NCBI GenBank assembly: GCA_003647375.1
Contig: QMMS01000030.1
Coordinates: forward strand, 1 to 23,863
DNA: 23,863 bases
Direction of reading: 5' to 3'
DNA from: Deltaproteobacteria bacterium
GTDB taxonomy: Bacteria; Desulfobacterota; Desulfobacteria; Desulfobacterales; B30-G6
Below the pieces are notes generated by a model. The model was not told where the DNA came from and made no database searches. It saw nothing but the letters and a program-made list of their open reading frames with translations. A program made the position numbers and the translations under genes. How positions within the stretch are numbered: position 1 is the stretch's first letter; every line of letters starts with the position of its first letter. This document shows, piece by piece, positions 16,053 to 23,861 of this stretch.

Positions 16053-17081
16053 ATGCCCGAAGTCATAACAGATTATAAAATTGGTGTTGTGGGAGCCGGT
16101 AGCTGGGGAACCGCCCTGGCGAACCTTCTTGCAACAAAGGGATATGCCGTTGACCTGTGGGTGTATGAAGCATCTGTCAGGGATGAAATCCTGAAACACG
16201 GCGAAAACCGGGCATTTCTGCCGGGTATTACGTTGTCTTCCCAACTTACGCCCTGGAATGATATTGCGGATGTCGTTACAGGTAAAGACCTGGTGCTGAC
16301 TGTAGTGCCGTCCCATCTTGTAAGGCAGGTTGCCGGTAAAATGGCTCCTCACATATCCACTGATGCGATCATCGTGTCGGCTTCAAAGGGGATAGAGAAT
16401 AAGACTTATTTGACCATGACCCGGGTTCTAAGAGATATGCTCCCGAAAATCCGTAAAGGAAACTTTTCCGTACTGTCGGGTCCGAGTTTTGCTTTTGAGG
16501 TGGCCAGGACCATGCCTACTGTCGTGACGGTGGCATCATATGACTTGAAGGTAGCTGAAGCCATCCAGCATGTTTTTGCAACGCCATTTTTTCGGGTATA
16601 CACCAGCGACGATTCCATCGGCGTGGAACTCGGAGGGTCGGTAAAGAATGTGATTGCAATAGCAGCAGGTATCATTGATGGCCTGGGTCTCGGCCTGAAT
16701 ACCCGTGCGGCGCTGATTACAAGAGGCCAGACCGAAATCAGGAGACTGGGTTTGAAAATGGGGGCTAATCCCAGGACATTTACCGGTCTTGCCGGAATAG
16801 GCGATCTGATCCTGACATGCACGGGTGACTTAAGCCGAAATCATGCCGTTGGCAAAAGAATTGGCCGGGGCGAAACACTGGCCCATATCCTGTCGAGCAT
16901 GAATATGGTCGCAGAGGGGGTTAAGACCTCCGAATCTGTTTACAATCTTTCCCGCAGCCTGGGAGTGGAAATGCCGATTTCTCATGAAATTTATCATGTG
17001 CTGTATGATGATGTCTCTCCGAAAGATGCGCTGTTTCGTCTCATGACCCGGGATCTCAAGAAAGAGTTAGACGAAAATTAA
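16053..17081 (+). CDS. gpsA: Glycerol-3-phosphate dehydrogenase [NAD(P)+]
   Basis: The 342-residue protein makes sn-glycerol 3-phosphate from dihydroxyacetone phosphate for phospholipid synthesis, in the cytoplasm. The nucleotide-binding motif GAGSWGTALA spans 14-23. SASKGIE and LSGPSFAFEV are family signatures. Catalytic Lys198 lies in GSVKNVIAIAAG, and GIGDLILTCTGDLSRN carries the second active-site region. Length is typical. No Shine-Dalgarno is visible before the ATG at 16053, which directly follows repeat element D. radC begins 4 bases after the stop. Confidence 0.96.
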   Translation: MPEVITDYKIGVVGAGSWGTALANLLATKGYAVDLWVYEASVRDEILKHGENRAFLPGITLSSQLTPWNDIADVVTGKDLVLTVVPSHLVRQVAGKMAPHISTDAIIVSASKGIENKTYLTMTRVLRDMLPKIRKGNFSVLSGPSFAFEVARTMPTVVTVASYDLKVAEAIQHVFATPFFRVYTSDDSIGVELGGSVKNVIAIAAGIIDGLGLGLNTRAALITRGQTEIRRLGLKMGANPRTFTGLAGIGDLILTCTGDLSRNHAVGKRIGRGETLAHILSSMNMVAEGVKTSESVYNLSRSLGVEMPISHEIYHVLYDDVSPKDALFRLMTRDLKKELDEN

Positions 17082-17085
17082 ACCA

Positions 17086-17829
17086 ATGGATCGGAAACAG
17101 GAACATAAGGGTGCCGGCCATCGGCAGCGCTTAAGAGAAAAATTTCTTGATGCCGGTCTGGCCGGATTTCATGACTATGAAGTGATTGAGCTGCTTTTAA
17201 CTCTTGGGATGCCCCGCAAAGATTGCAAGGAGGCGGCAAAATCAGCCCTGAAAAGATTCAAGACACTCCAGGGGGTTTTCGAAGCATCTTCCCGTGAATT
17301 GTGTGAGATCAAGGGTATCGGTGAGAAAAACCTGTTTGGTATCAAGCTGATCAAAGCTGCAGCGGATCGGTATTTAAATGCCAGAATTATCCGGAAAGAT
17401 CCGATCAATAACTCAAAAGAGTTATACGCATATCTCACAGCCAGCATGAGAGATAAGAGCAGGGAATGCTTCAGGGTTGTTTATCTGGATGCCAAGAATA
17501 AAATCCTCGCCACGGAAACGCTTTTTCAAGGGACCTTGACCGCCAGTTCCGTATACCCGAGAGAAGTTGTCCGTGCAGCACTTGACCACCATGCTGCTGC
17601 GCTTATCTTCGCGCATAATCACCCATCCGGCGATCCCGAGCCTTCTGAGGAAGATATCGCCATCACCCGGAAACTTATTTTTGCCTGCCGGATGATGGGC
17701 ATCGCAGTTCACGAACATGTAGTCATTGGACATAATCAATACTTCAGTTTTGCCGATCAAGGCTATATGAAGAGATTGGACAGGGAATATGAAAGAAGAG
17801 AAACCGAGTTGTCCAGCCTGCTTCGGTAA
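17086..17829 (+). CDS. radC: RadC family JAB-domain protein
   Basis: The 247-residue protein has an N-terminal helix-hairpin-helix-like part (SRELCEIKGIGEKNL near residues 67-81). The C-terminal JAB/MPN domain carries the metal motif HNHPSGDPEPSEEDI starting at His177, plus an upstream glutamate in the ATETLFQGTL segment. The family's biochemical role is unsettled despite the old DNA-repair name. The start is supported by its 4-base distance from gpsA and by the usual RadC N-terminus (GHRQRLREKF). The end overlaps the next ORF by 41 bases. Confidence 0.93.
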   Translation: MDRKQEHKGAGHRQRLREKFLDAGLAGFHDYEVIELLLTLGMPRKDCKEAAKSALKRFKTLQGVFEASSRELCEIKGIGEKNLFGIKLIKAAADRYLNARIIRKDPINNSKELYAYLTASMRDKSRECFRVVYLDAKNKILATETLFQGTLTASSVYPREVVRAALDHHAAALIFAHNHPSGDPEPSEEDIAITRKLIFACRMMGIAVHEHVVIGHNQYFSFADQGYMKRLDREYERRETELSSLLR

Positions 17830-18103
17830 TCTGGAAATTGTCTTTCCGGAAGGTGATGACGACCTCAGGGCATCTCCTGAAACCTGCATGGTGTGCCCGA
17901 AGAAAACAGAATGTCTGAGAACCGCCATGAAAGGGAAATCCGGTATCAACGTGCGTGAGGCAGCTGTTGACAGGGCGTATACCTCAGGATCAATGGGGTT
18001 TGTTGAACGCTGGTCGAGAAAAAAGGAGTTGAACCGCCGTTTTAAGCAACAGGTCAAAATAGAAAAAGTACAAAAAGAAAAGCAACGGAGGGATGTACCA
18101 TGA
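17789..18103 (+). CDS. Small Cys-rich, probable metal-binding protein
   Basis: The 104-residue protein starts MKEEKPSCPACFGN. Cys8-x2-Cys11 and Cys33-x2-Cys36 followed by Cys42 suggest a zinc ribbon or iron-sulfur knuckle; the rest is highly basic and ends in a Lys/Gln/Glu-rich helix. AGGGA lies a few bases before the ATG. The start overlaps the radC end by 41 bases, and its stop overlaps the pgk start as ATGA, so translation is likely coupled in both directions. Despite the overlap, the ordered cysteines make a chance ORF unlikely. I do not recognise a named family; nucleic-acid binding is only a guess from charge. Confidence 0.75.
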   Translation: MKEEKPSCPACFGNLEIVFPEGDDDLRASPETCMVCPKKTECLRTAMKGKSGINVREAAVDRAYTSGSMGFVERWSRKKELNRRFKQQVKIEKVQKEKQRRDVP

Positions 18104-19299
18104 GAACCATCAAGGACATCGATATATCCAGGAAAAGAGTTTTCATCAGGGTCGATTTCAATGTGCCACTCGACAGCAAACAACAGATTACAGATGACGC
18201 CAGAATAGAAGCGGTGCTGCCGACACTGAAATATGCGCTGTCCCGGGATGCCTGTGTGATTCTTGCCTCACATCTGGGGCGGCCCAAGGGTCAGGTCAAA
18301 AGGGAATTCAGTCTGCAACCGGTGGCTCATCGTTTAGGAGAGATCCTCGGGCTGGAAGTAACGATGGCTCCGGATTGTATAGGCGGGGACGTGGCTGCAC
18401 TGGCCGGCGGTATGGAAGGTGGACAGGTACTGTTACTGGAAAATCTTCGTTTCCACAAAGAGGAACAACAAAACGACAGTGGTTTCGGGAAAGCCCTGGC
18501 TGCTATCTGTGATGTTTATATCAACGACGCCTTTGCCGTGTCCCATCGTGCCAATGCTTCGGTGGTTTCAATCACGGAACATGCGCCGGTTTCGGCGGCA
18601 GGATTGCTCCTGAAAAGGGAACTCGATTTTTTTAATAAAGCCATGAAGAAGCCTGTTCGTCCCCTGGTGGCAATTGTGGGTGGTGCCAAGATATCGAGTA
18701 AACTTTCCGCACTGAAGAATATGCTGCAGCATGTGGATAAGATCATCGTGGGCGGAGCCATGGCAAATACCTTTATCAAGGGCAGTGGCTATGATGTGGG
18801 TAGATCGATGATAGAAGAGGACCTGGTGGATACAGCCGGAGACGTTATCGGAAAGGCCCGGGAACGCGGTATCAAATTCTATATGCCGGTGGATGTTGTC
18901 GCCGCAGACCGGCTGGACCCGGATGCAGATCTGAAGAACGTCCCGGTACAGGAAATCCCTCTGCAATGGTTGGCGGCGGATATCGGACCGGCCACATCGT
19001 GTCTCTTTTCCGAAGTGTTGCAGGATGCCGGAACCATTATCTGGAACGGACCCATGGGGGTGTTTGAAATGGCACCGTTCAGTCATGGCACCTTTGAGCT
19101 TGCCCGGGCGGTTGGAGGATCAAAGGCTACATCCATCATTGGTGGCGGAGAAACCGGAAGCGCGGTGCAAAAATCCGGTGCAGCCGACCAGATGTCATAT
19201 ATCTCGACGGGTGGCGGTGCATTTCTGACACTTATGGAAGGACAACAACTGGTGGCAGTGGCGGCATTGGAGAAAGCTGCATTTTCGGGATTGTCATGA
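18100..19299 (+). CDS. pgk: Phosphoglycerate kinase
   Basis: The 399-residue protein interconverts 1,3-bisphosphoglycerate and 3-phosphoglycerate with ADP/ATP. Family motifs appear in order: RVDFNVPLD near residue 17, SHLGRPKG, LLENLRFHKEE, AFAVSHRANAS, GGAKISSKL in the hinge region, WNGPMGVFE, and the C-terminal GGGETGSAV and ISTGGGAFL. Length is typical. GGAGG lies eight bases before the ATG. It overlaps the genes on both sides by 4 bp (ATGA), placing it in a translationally coupled run. No gap gene is adjacent, unlike many gap-pgk operons. Confidence 0.97.
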   Translation: MRTIKDIDISRKRVFIRVDFNVPLDSKQQITDDARIEAVLPTLKYALSRDACVILASHLGRPKGQVKREFSLQPVAHRLGEILGLEVTMAPDCIGGDVAALAGGMEGGQVLLLENLRFHKEEQQNDSGFGKALAAICDVYINDAFAVSHRANASVVSITEHAPVSAAGLLLKRELDFFNKAMKKPVRPLVAIVGGAKISSKLSALKNMLQHVDKIIVGGAMANTFIKGSGYDVGRSMIEEDLVDTAGDVIGKARERGIKFYMPVDVVAADRLDPDADLKNVPVQEIPLQWLAADIGPATSCLFSEVLQDAGTIIWNGPMGVFEMAPFSHGTFELARAVGGSKATSIIGGGETGSAVQKSGAADQMSYISTGGGAFLTLMEGQQLVAVAALEKAAFSGLS

Positions 19300-20006
19300 A
19301 AAATCCAGGCTTCCGTCGCTTGGCAGGCAGGTGGGGCCTGGTGCTGTTGGGTGTTCTTCTCGTCCTGGGCCTGCTGCTCTTTTTTTATGGCGGAGACCTC
19401 TGGTCTCTGCTTGTTCGTTTTTTTTCTTTCCTTTCGGACAGGGAAAAGACCAGTGCCTATATCGAAGGATTCGGTCCTGCTGCTCCGTTGGTTTTTATAC
19501 TTGTACAGATACTTCAGGTTCTACTGGCACCGATTCCCGGTGAGGCAACCGGCTTTGTCGGGGGGTATCTATTTGGTGTTGCCAGGGGATTTCTTTTTTC
19601 GAGTATTGCGCTAAGCATCGGTTCCATCATCAACTTTGGCGTGGGTCGTTTTTTGGGACGACGGTATGTGAGAAAAGTGATACCACCCAAATATTTGGCG
19701 CGATTCGATACGGTTGCCGGACGGGAAGGTGTTTTGATCATTTTTATGCTGTTCGTATTCCCAGGGTTCCCAAAGGACTACCTGTGTCTGTTCCTGGGTT
19801 TGACTTCCCTTCCGTTCAAAATATTTATTCTAATGACAACCATCGGCAGGATGCCGGGGACGTTTATCCTGAGCCTGCAGGGAGCCATGCTGTTCGAACA
19901 GAATTATTATATCCTGGCTCTGGTGACAACGATCTGTTCCGGCATTGTCCTGCTTGGATACCGATACCGCGAATCTCTCTATGTCTGGATCGAAAAGCAA
20001 AAATAA
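19296..20006 (+). CDS. TVP38/TMEM64 family (VTT-domain) membrane protein
   Basis: The 236-residue inner-membrane protein has a first helix at about 14-32. A long VTT/SNARE-associated domain follows with LAPIPGEATGFVGGYLFG and a GxxxN-type helix (GSIINFGVGRFLGRRYV). Then come FVFPGFPKDYLCLFLGL and the conserved GRMPGTFILS. Family members are lipid-scramblase-like or undecaprenyl-phosphate-linked proteins in some bacteria; the exact role here is unknown. Its ATG overlaps the pgk stop (ATGA). A small A/T-only hairpin covers the stop codon. Confidence 0.9.
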   Translation: MKNPGFRRLAGRWGLVLLGVLLVLGLLLFFYGGDLWSLLVRFFSFLSDREKTSAYIEGFGPAAPLVFILVQILQVLLAPIPGEATGFVGGYLFGVARGFLFSSIALSIGSIINFGVGRFLGRRYVRKVIPPKYLARFDTVAGREGVLIIFMLFVFPGFPKDYLCLFLGLTSLPFKIFILMTTIGRMPGTFILSLQGAMLFEQNYYILALVTTICSGIVLLGYRYRESLYVWIEKQK

Positions 20007-20019
20007 AAACCTTTATTTT
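20000..20019 (+). terminator. Weak A/T hairpin at the end of the gpsA-TVP38 run
   Basis: AAAATAAA (20000-20007) pairs perfectly with TTTATTTT (20012-20019) around AACC, overlapping the stop codon. The stem has no G-C pair, so it is a weak terminator at best; its position at the end of the gene run is the main support. Confidence 0.25.
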
Positions 20020-20169
20020 AGTGGGCACAAGACAAGGATTGGTTTGATATGTCCTTTTGAAAAAAATATGGATACCCCTGGCGGAGTAACCGGAACGTTA
20101 TTTTGACAAATGCTATAACGAAATATTTTGTTCAAATATCTCTTTAACCATCTGCAATACCTATTCCTA

Positions 20170-20210
20170 ATAGTTGACCATTTCTCGATTTGATGGTATA
20201 ATACAACTAT
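20170..20210 (+). promoter_or_regulatory. Sigma-70-type promoter with overlapping inverted repeat
   Basis: TTGACC at 20174-20179 and TATAAT at 20197-20202 are separated by exactly 17 bases, the best promoter match in the window. ATAGTTG (20170-20176) and CAACTAT (20204-20210) form a 7-bp inverted repeat that brackets both boxes. An inner ACCAT/ATGGT pair lies at 20177-20181 and 20193-20197. Transcription would start near 20209, about 26 bases before the ATG at 20235. The repeat suggests an operator; the regulator is unknown. Confidence 0.7.
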
Positions 20211-20234
20211 CATTTTAAAATACAGGAGAACAGC

Positions 20235-21296
20235 ATGGCATTTTGGGGTGTCAGAGAAGAGTTGAGCCGTGCAAACCAACTGAGGCGTTCCTATTACGAG
20301 CTCTTGAGAGACGAGCTCGATCAATTTGTTCTGCAGTATGCGCTTGTCGATTCATTTAATAATTTTGTGTCCAAAAAAGAAAGATACCCCTTTGTAGCAA
20401 AGCGAGAATTAAAGCCGCGTGCCCGAATACCTGACCTCGAATATGGAAGTCACAACACCTTCCTTCTCCTCTTCGTAGAGGAAGCGGTGCCCGCCATTCA
20501 CAAAAAATACATTCGATTCTTTGATGTCAACAAAACGACCCTGTCCAATCTTCTCAATTCGCAGGCGCTGACACTTTCCGAAAAATACGATAGAAGTCAG
20601 AAATATCTGGAATCGGTTCAATTTTTCAATTTTTTAAAAGATCTTCTCCCTGTGGATTATGCGTTGCTCATCCAGCGGGACCAGGCCAGTAAAAAGAAAC
20701 ATCAATACTCTCTGTCTCATTTCCATGTTCGCGTAGACTGGCCAATCGCCGAGGCAGCTGAGGATCTCGCTAAGAGCCTTCGGTACATATCTCAGGATCT
20801 GTACGAGAAAGGGGATAAGTTTGCCGAGGATGTTCAAAAGAAATATTTTGAATATTACGGCGTCCCCGTCATGGTTGGCGGCAGACGCACAGCAGCCATT
20901 GTGGCGGCCCAATACTTTAAGCGGATCAACTGTATCACTACGGTTTACGTTGGCAGCAGTGAGTCAAGAGCATTGATCAGAATATCCGAACGAGGGACTT
21001 CACGGATTGTACTCATGCAGTTCAACGAGACGGAAATCAATGAGATCGCAGCGAACAACCGAATCCTACCGCGAACTTTCAAAAAGAACTATGTCGCCGC
21101 AAAATACAGACATAAAAGTATCTGTCTATTCCAAACGACCTATGGCTATACCAACCATGCCCGACCGCCTGACGACGGGAAACTGCGGGATATCAAGCCG
21201 GATCTCAACTGGCTTTCGGTCAGCGGACAGCACATACTGCCTAAACCGGGCGCCTGGAAGTACGGTCCCATTCCACTGAACCTTATCTACACATAA
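20235..21296 (+). CDS. Uncharacterised 353-residue protein
   Basis: I do not recognise a family. The protein starts MAFWGVREELSRANQLRR and looks soluble: no signal peptide, no membrane segment and few cysteines. Residues 1-60 are helical and charged. Residues about 100-200 look alpha-helical (for example KYLESVQFFNFLKDLL). Residues about 210-300 alternate short hydrophobic strands (TTVYVGSSE, RIVLMQF), compatible with an alpha/beta fold. A tail rich in Pro, Gly and Trp ends the protein. The ATG has AGGAGA six bases upstream, and a near-consensus promoter precedes it, so the gene is very probably expressed alone. Its neighbours (a VTT protein and glpK) give no functional hint. It might be recently acquired; no mobile-element genes flank it. 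Confidence 0.85.
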   Translation: MAFWGVREELSRANQLRRSYYELLRDELDQFVLQYALVDSFNNFVSKKERYPFVAKRELKPRARIPDLEYGSHNTFLLLFVEEAVPAIHKKYIRFFDVNKTTLSNLLNSQALTLSEKYDRSQKYLESVQFFNFLKDLLPVDYALLIQRDQASKKKHQYSLSHFHVRVDWPIAEAAEDLAKSLRYISQDLYEKGDKFAEDVQKKYFEYYGVPVMVGGRRTAAIVAAQYFKRINCITTVYVGSSESRALIRISERGTSRIVLMQFNETEINEIAANNRILPRTFKKNYVAAKYRHKSICLFQTTYGYTNHARPPDDGKLRDIKPDLNWLSVSGQHILPKPGAWKYGPIPLNLIYT

Positions 21297-21301
21297 TTAT
21301 T

Positions 21302-21338
21302 TCTATGAAATATCTCCCAACGGTCGACATTTCATAGA
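21302..21338. promoter_or_regulatory. 10-bp inverted repeat between the orphan gene and glpK
   Basis: TCTATGAAAT (21302-21311) and ATTTCATAGA (21329-21338) are perfect inverted copies separated by 17 bases. The repeat begins five bases after the stop of the 353-residue gene and ends 27 bases before the glpK ATG. It could be a transcript-end hairpin for the former or an operator/leader hairpin for the latter. Confidence 0.5.
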
Positions 21339-21365
21339 TACGATATTTAGCGAGGAGGGAAGGGT

Positions 21366-22844
21366 ATGTCTGGAGTCATTTTGTCCATAGACCAGGGCAC
21401 CACTGGAACGACGGTGCTTCTCATAGATGAAAAGCTCAATGTCAGAGGGAAAGGGTACCGGGAATTCCGGCAGATCTACCCGGAACCCGGATGGGTCGAA
21501 CATGATCCTGCAGACATATGGACCTCCGTGCTGGGGTCTATCGATGAAGCCATTCAGACAAGTGGTGTGAAAACAGCGGAGATTGTCGGCATCGGCATTA
21601 CCAATCAGCGTGAAACCAATCTTATCTGGAACCGGGAGACAGGACGGCCCTATCACAATGCCATTGTGTGGCAATGCCGGCGAACTTCCGGAATCGTCGA
21701 GGAATTAAAAGTCAAAGGACACGAAGCACTGTTTCAGGAAAGAACCGGCCTTTTACTGGATCCTTATTTCAGTGGAACCAAATTAAGGTGGCAGCTCGAT
21801 AACATCACAGGTCTGCGGGAGGAAGTTGAGGCCAAAAGGGCCATTGCCGGCACGGTGGACACCTTCCTTACGTGGAAGCTGACGCATGGGGCGGCCCATA
21901 TCACCGACGTCACCAACGCTTCCAGAACCCTGCTAATGAATCTTGAAACATTGTCGTGGGACGATGAACTCTGCTCAATTCTCAACGTGCCGAAAACCAT
22001 GTTGCCCGAAATCCGGAGCTGTTCCGAGATATATGGACACACCCGGAATGTAACGGGACTGCCGGATGGCATCCCCATTTGCGGCATGGCAGGTGATCAG
22101 CAGGCTGCCTTGTTTGGCCAGGCCTGCTTTGAAGAAGGTGAGGCAAAGTGCACGTATGGAACCGGCGGATTTCTGCTGATGAATACCGGCGCAACCCCGG
22201 TGCCGAGTAAAAACAGGCTCCTGACAACGGTAGCCTGGCAGGTCAAGGATACGGTTGCCTATGCCCTTGAAGGGTCAGCCTTTATCGCTGGTTCAGCCGT
22301 AAAATGGCTTCGGGACGGGTTGCAGTTTGTGGATGAAGCCGCTCAGATAGAGGCCTTGGCGAATCAGGTGGTGGATTCCGGTGGGGTTACGGTGGTTCCG
22401 GCGTTTGTCGGGCTGGGGGCGCCGCACTGGCGTTCCCAGGCAAGGGGGCTGATTGCCGGGTTGACGCTCGGGACCAATCGCGCGCATATAGCTAGAGCGA
22501 CTTTGGAAGGGATTGCCTTGCAGAACGTTGAAATTTTGCAGGCCATGATTGCTGACAGCAACCACCATCTGGTGCAGCTCAAGGTGGATGGTGGGGCGAG
22601 CGCCAACAACCTGTTGATGCAGATGCAGGCCGATTTTCTGGGATGCCGTATCATCCGTCCCGAAATGATCGAGACCACGGCGCTGGGAGCCGCGTTCCTG
22701 GCAGGTCTGGGAGCAGGCGTCTGGCAGGATTTTGATGACATCGCCAGGGCCTGGAAAATGGATCGAGAATTTAAACCCGGTATTGATGCGAAGGAACGTT
22801 CCCGGGTTCTCGGGCGATGGCGTGAGGCGGTCAAAAAGGCTTAA
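21366..22844 (+). CDS. glpK: Glycerol kinase
   Basis: The 492-residue protein phosphorylates glycerol to sn-glycerol 3-phosphate with ATP. It has the FGGY-kinase phosphate-1 motif LSIDQGTTGTT at the N-terminus, WVEHDP, GITNQRET and HNAIVWQCRRT. The substrate-region DPYFSGTKLRW follows, then GMAGDQQAALFGQ, YGTGGFLLMNTG and a C-terminal VDGGASANNLLMQ with ETTALGAA. Length is typical. GAGGAGGGAAGGG immediately precedes the ATG, a very strong ribosome site. No glpF or glpD is adjacent. With gpsA 4 kb upstream, the cell can reach glycerol-3-phosphate by both routes. The stop codon is the first part of palindromic repeat copy 2. Confidence 0.97.
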   Translation: MSGVILSIDQGTTGTTVLLIDEKLNVRGKGYREFRQIYPEPGWVEHDPADIWTSVLGSIDEAIQTSGVKTAEIVGIGITNQRETNLIWNRETGRPYHNAIVWQCRRTSGIVEELKVKGHEALFQERTGLLLDPYFSGTKLRWQLDNITGLREEVEAKRAIAGTVDTFLTWKLTHGAAHITDVTNASRTLLMNLETLSWDDELCSILNVPKTMLPEIRSCSEIYGHTRNVTGLPDGIPICGMAGDQQAALFGQACFEEGEAKCTYGTGGFLLMNTGATPVPSKNRLLTTVAWQVKDTVAYALEGSAFIAGSAVKWLRDGLQFVDEAAQIEALANQVVDSGGVTVVPAFVGLGAPHWRSQARGLIAGLTLGTNRAHIARATLEGIALQNVEILQAMIADSNHHLVQLKVDGGASANNLLMQMQADFLGCRIIRPEMIETTALGAAFLAGLGAGVWQDFDDIARAWKMDREFKPGIDAKERSRVLGRWREAVKKA

Positions 22845-23010
22845 CCGGTTATCCGCAAAACAATTGGGGTTGTCATATATGCCTTCATGTGATTTCTTGA
22901 GCAAATTTTCAAACTGTTCGGTATAACGACATCTAAGGACCTCAGACAGTTTCAAGGTCGCGTCGGCATCACCCCTCTGCTTTCGAGATGTCTTTGCATT
23001 GGTTATAGAC
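22843..23010. repeat. Intergenic palindromic element, copy 2 (internally deleted)
   Basis: AACCGGTTATCCGCAAAAC at 22843-22861 matches copy 1 (9319-9337) at 18 of 19 bases, with a loose match continuing through ggttgtc. TCTAAGGACCTCAGACAGTT at 22932-22951 matches 9506-9525 at 18 of 20. The distance between the two blocks is about 100 bases shorter than in copy 1, so the middle is lost or shortened. The right boundary (about 23010) is a guess. The element begins within the glpK stop codon. Confidence 0.6.
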
Positions 23011-23089
23011 CCGAAACAAAATGTTGCATTAATGTAATTTTTGTGTTAATAAAAATAAACAATTCAGTTGCAAATAGACAGGTTAGAAC

Positions 23090-23743
23090 GTGAATTCATC
23101 TGATTTTGAGGCAATCATTCAAAGAGTGTTTGAGGCCACGGGGATTGACTCCCAAAACGAACTGGCTCAGGCTCTCCAGATCAATCGCTCGGCTGTCACC
23201 CAGGCAAGAAAGAAGGGGCAGGTGCCGGATCGCTGGTTGCTTAAACTCTACCGAAAATTCGGTTTGAATCCGGAATGGCTGGAAAGCGGTGATGGCCGCT
23301 CCTTTCTAAAGAAGCCAATTGGCGGGACTGTTTCGGAATTTGAAAAGATTCCCAAAGTCAACGCCAGGCTGTGTGCCGGTGACGGATCGTTTGAAACGGA
23401 TGCGGATATTCAGTGCTATTATGCTTTTCAAAAGGACTGGCTAAGAAAAAAAGGCGCAGCTGATTTCATGGTGCTGTTCGATATTTTTGGAAACAGCATG
23501 GAACCGGAGATCAGGAACAGTGATACGGTCTTGGTCGATCAAAGCCAGAAGGCGATCCTGGCCGGGGCGCTGTATGCTGTCGGTATCGAAGATACCATTA
23601 TGGTGAAGCGGATCGAAAAGCGACCCAACAAACTGGTATTACTGAGCAATCACAAGGATTATCTCCCGATCATTCTCAACCGGGAAGAGGCGGGTGCTGT
23701 CAGGATTATCGGCAAGGTCATTTGGGTCTGCCGAGAGATATAA
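23090..23743 (+). CDS. S24-family CI/LexA-like transcriptional repressor
   Basis: The 217-residue protein has an N-terminal phage-CI-type helix-turn-helix (about residues 20-65: NELAQALQINRSAVTQARKK, then WLLKLY and PEWLESG). A C-terminal S24 self-cleavage domain has Ser136 in FGNSMEPEI and Lys173 in IMVKRI. The Ser-Lys spacing of 37 equals that of LexA (Ser119, Lys156), and Ala96-Gly97 is a candidate cleavage bond. It would be a repressor that cuts itself when RecA is activated, as CI and LexA do. The start is GTG at 23090 with a weak AGGTTA upstream; no in-frame ATG gives the full domain. It may control a prophage or SOS-like genes beyond the window; no phage genes are visible here. Confidence 0.88.
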   Translation: MNSSDFEAIIQRVFEATGIDSQNELAQALQINRSAVTQARKKGQVPDRWLLKLYRKFGLNPEWLESGDGRSFLKKPIGGTVSEFEKIPKVNARLCAGDGSFETDADIQCYYAFQKDWLRKKGAADFMVLFDIFGNSMEPEIRNSDTVLVDQSQKAILAGALYAVGIEDTIMVKRIEKRPNKLVLLSNHKDYLPIILNREEAGAVRIIGKVIWVCREI

Positions 23744-23775
23744 CTAGTGCCCATCCACAAATGGTCTTTTTCCGC

Positions 23776-23861
23776 GATATCGGCGTTGGACGCCATGATT
23801 TAACTCCTCAAAATAGCACGCTATTACTCCGGGTTAAATCTGTCGTCCGCCTTGATCTCAC
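23776..23861. repeat. Large imperfect palindrome at the right edge
   Basis: GATTTAAC (23797-23804) pairs with GTTAAATC (23833-23840), and AATAGC-ac-GCTATT (23812-23825) forms the tip. Outside them, gatatcggcgttggacgcca (23776-23795) resembles the reverse complement of about 23842-23861 with scattered mismatches. The stem may extend beyond the window. It fills the sequence after the S24 repressor; no coding frame is evident. Confidence 0.6.
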
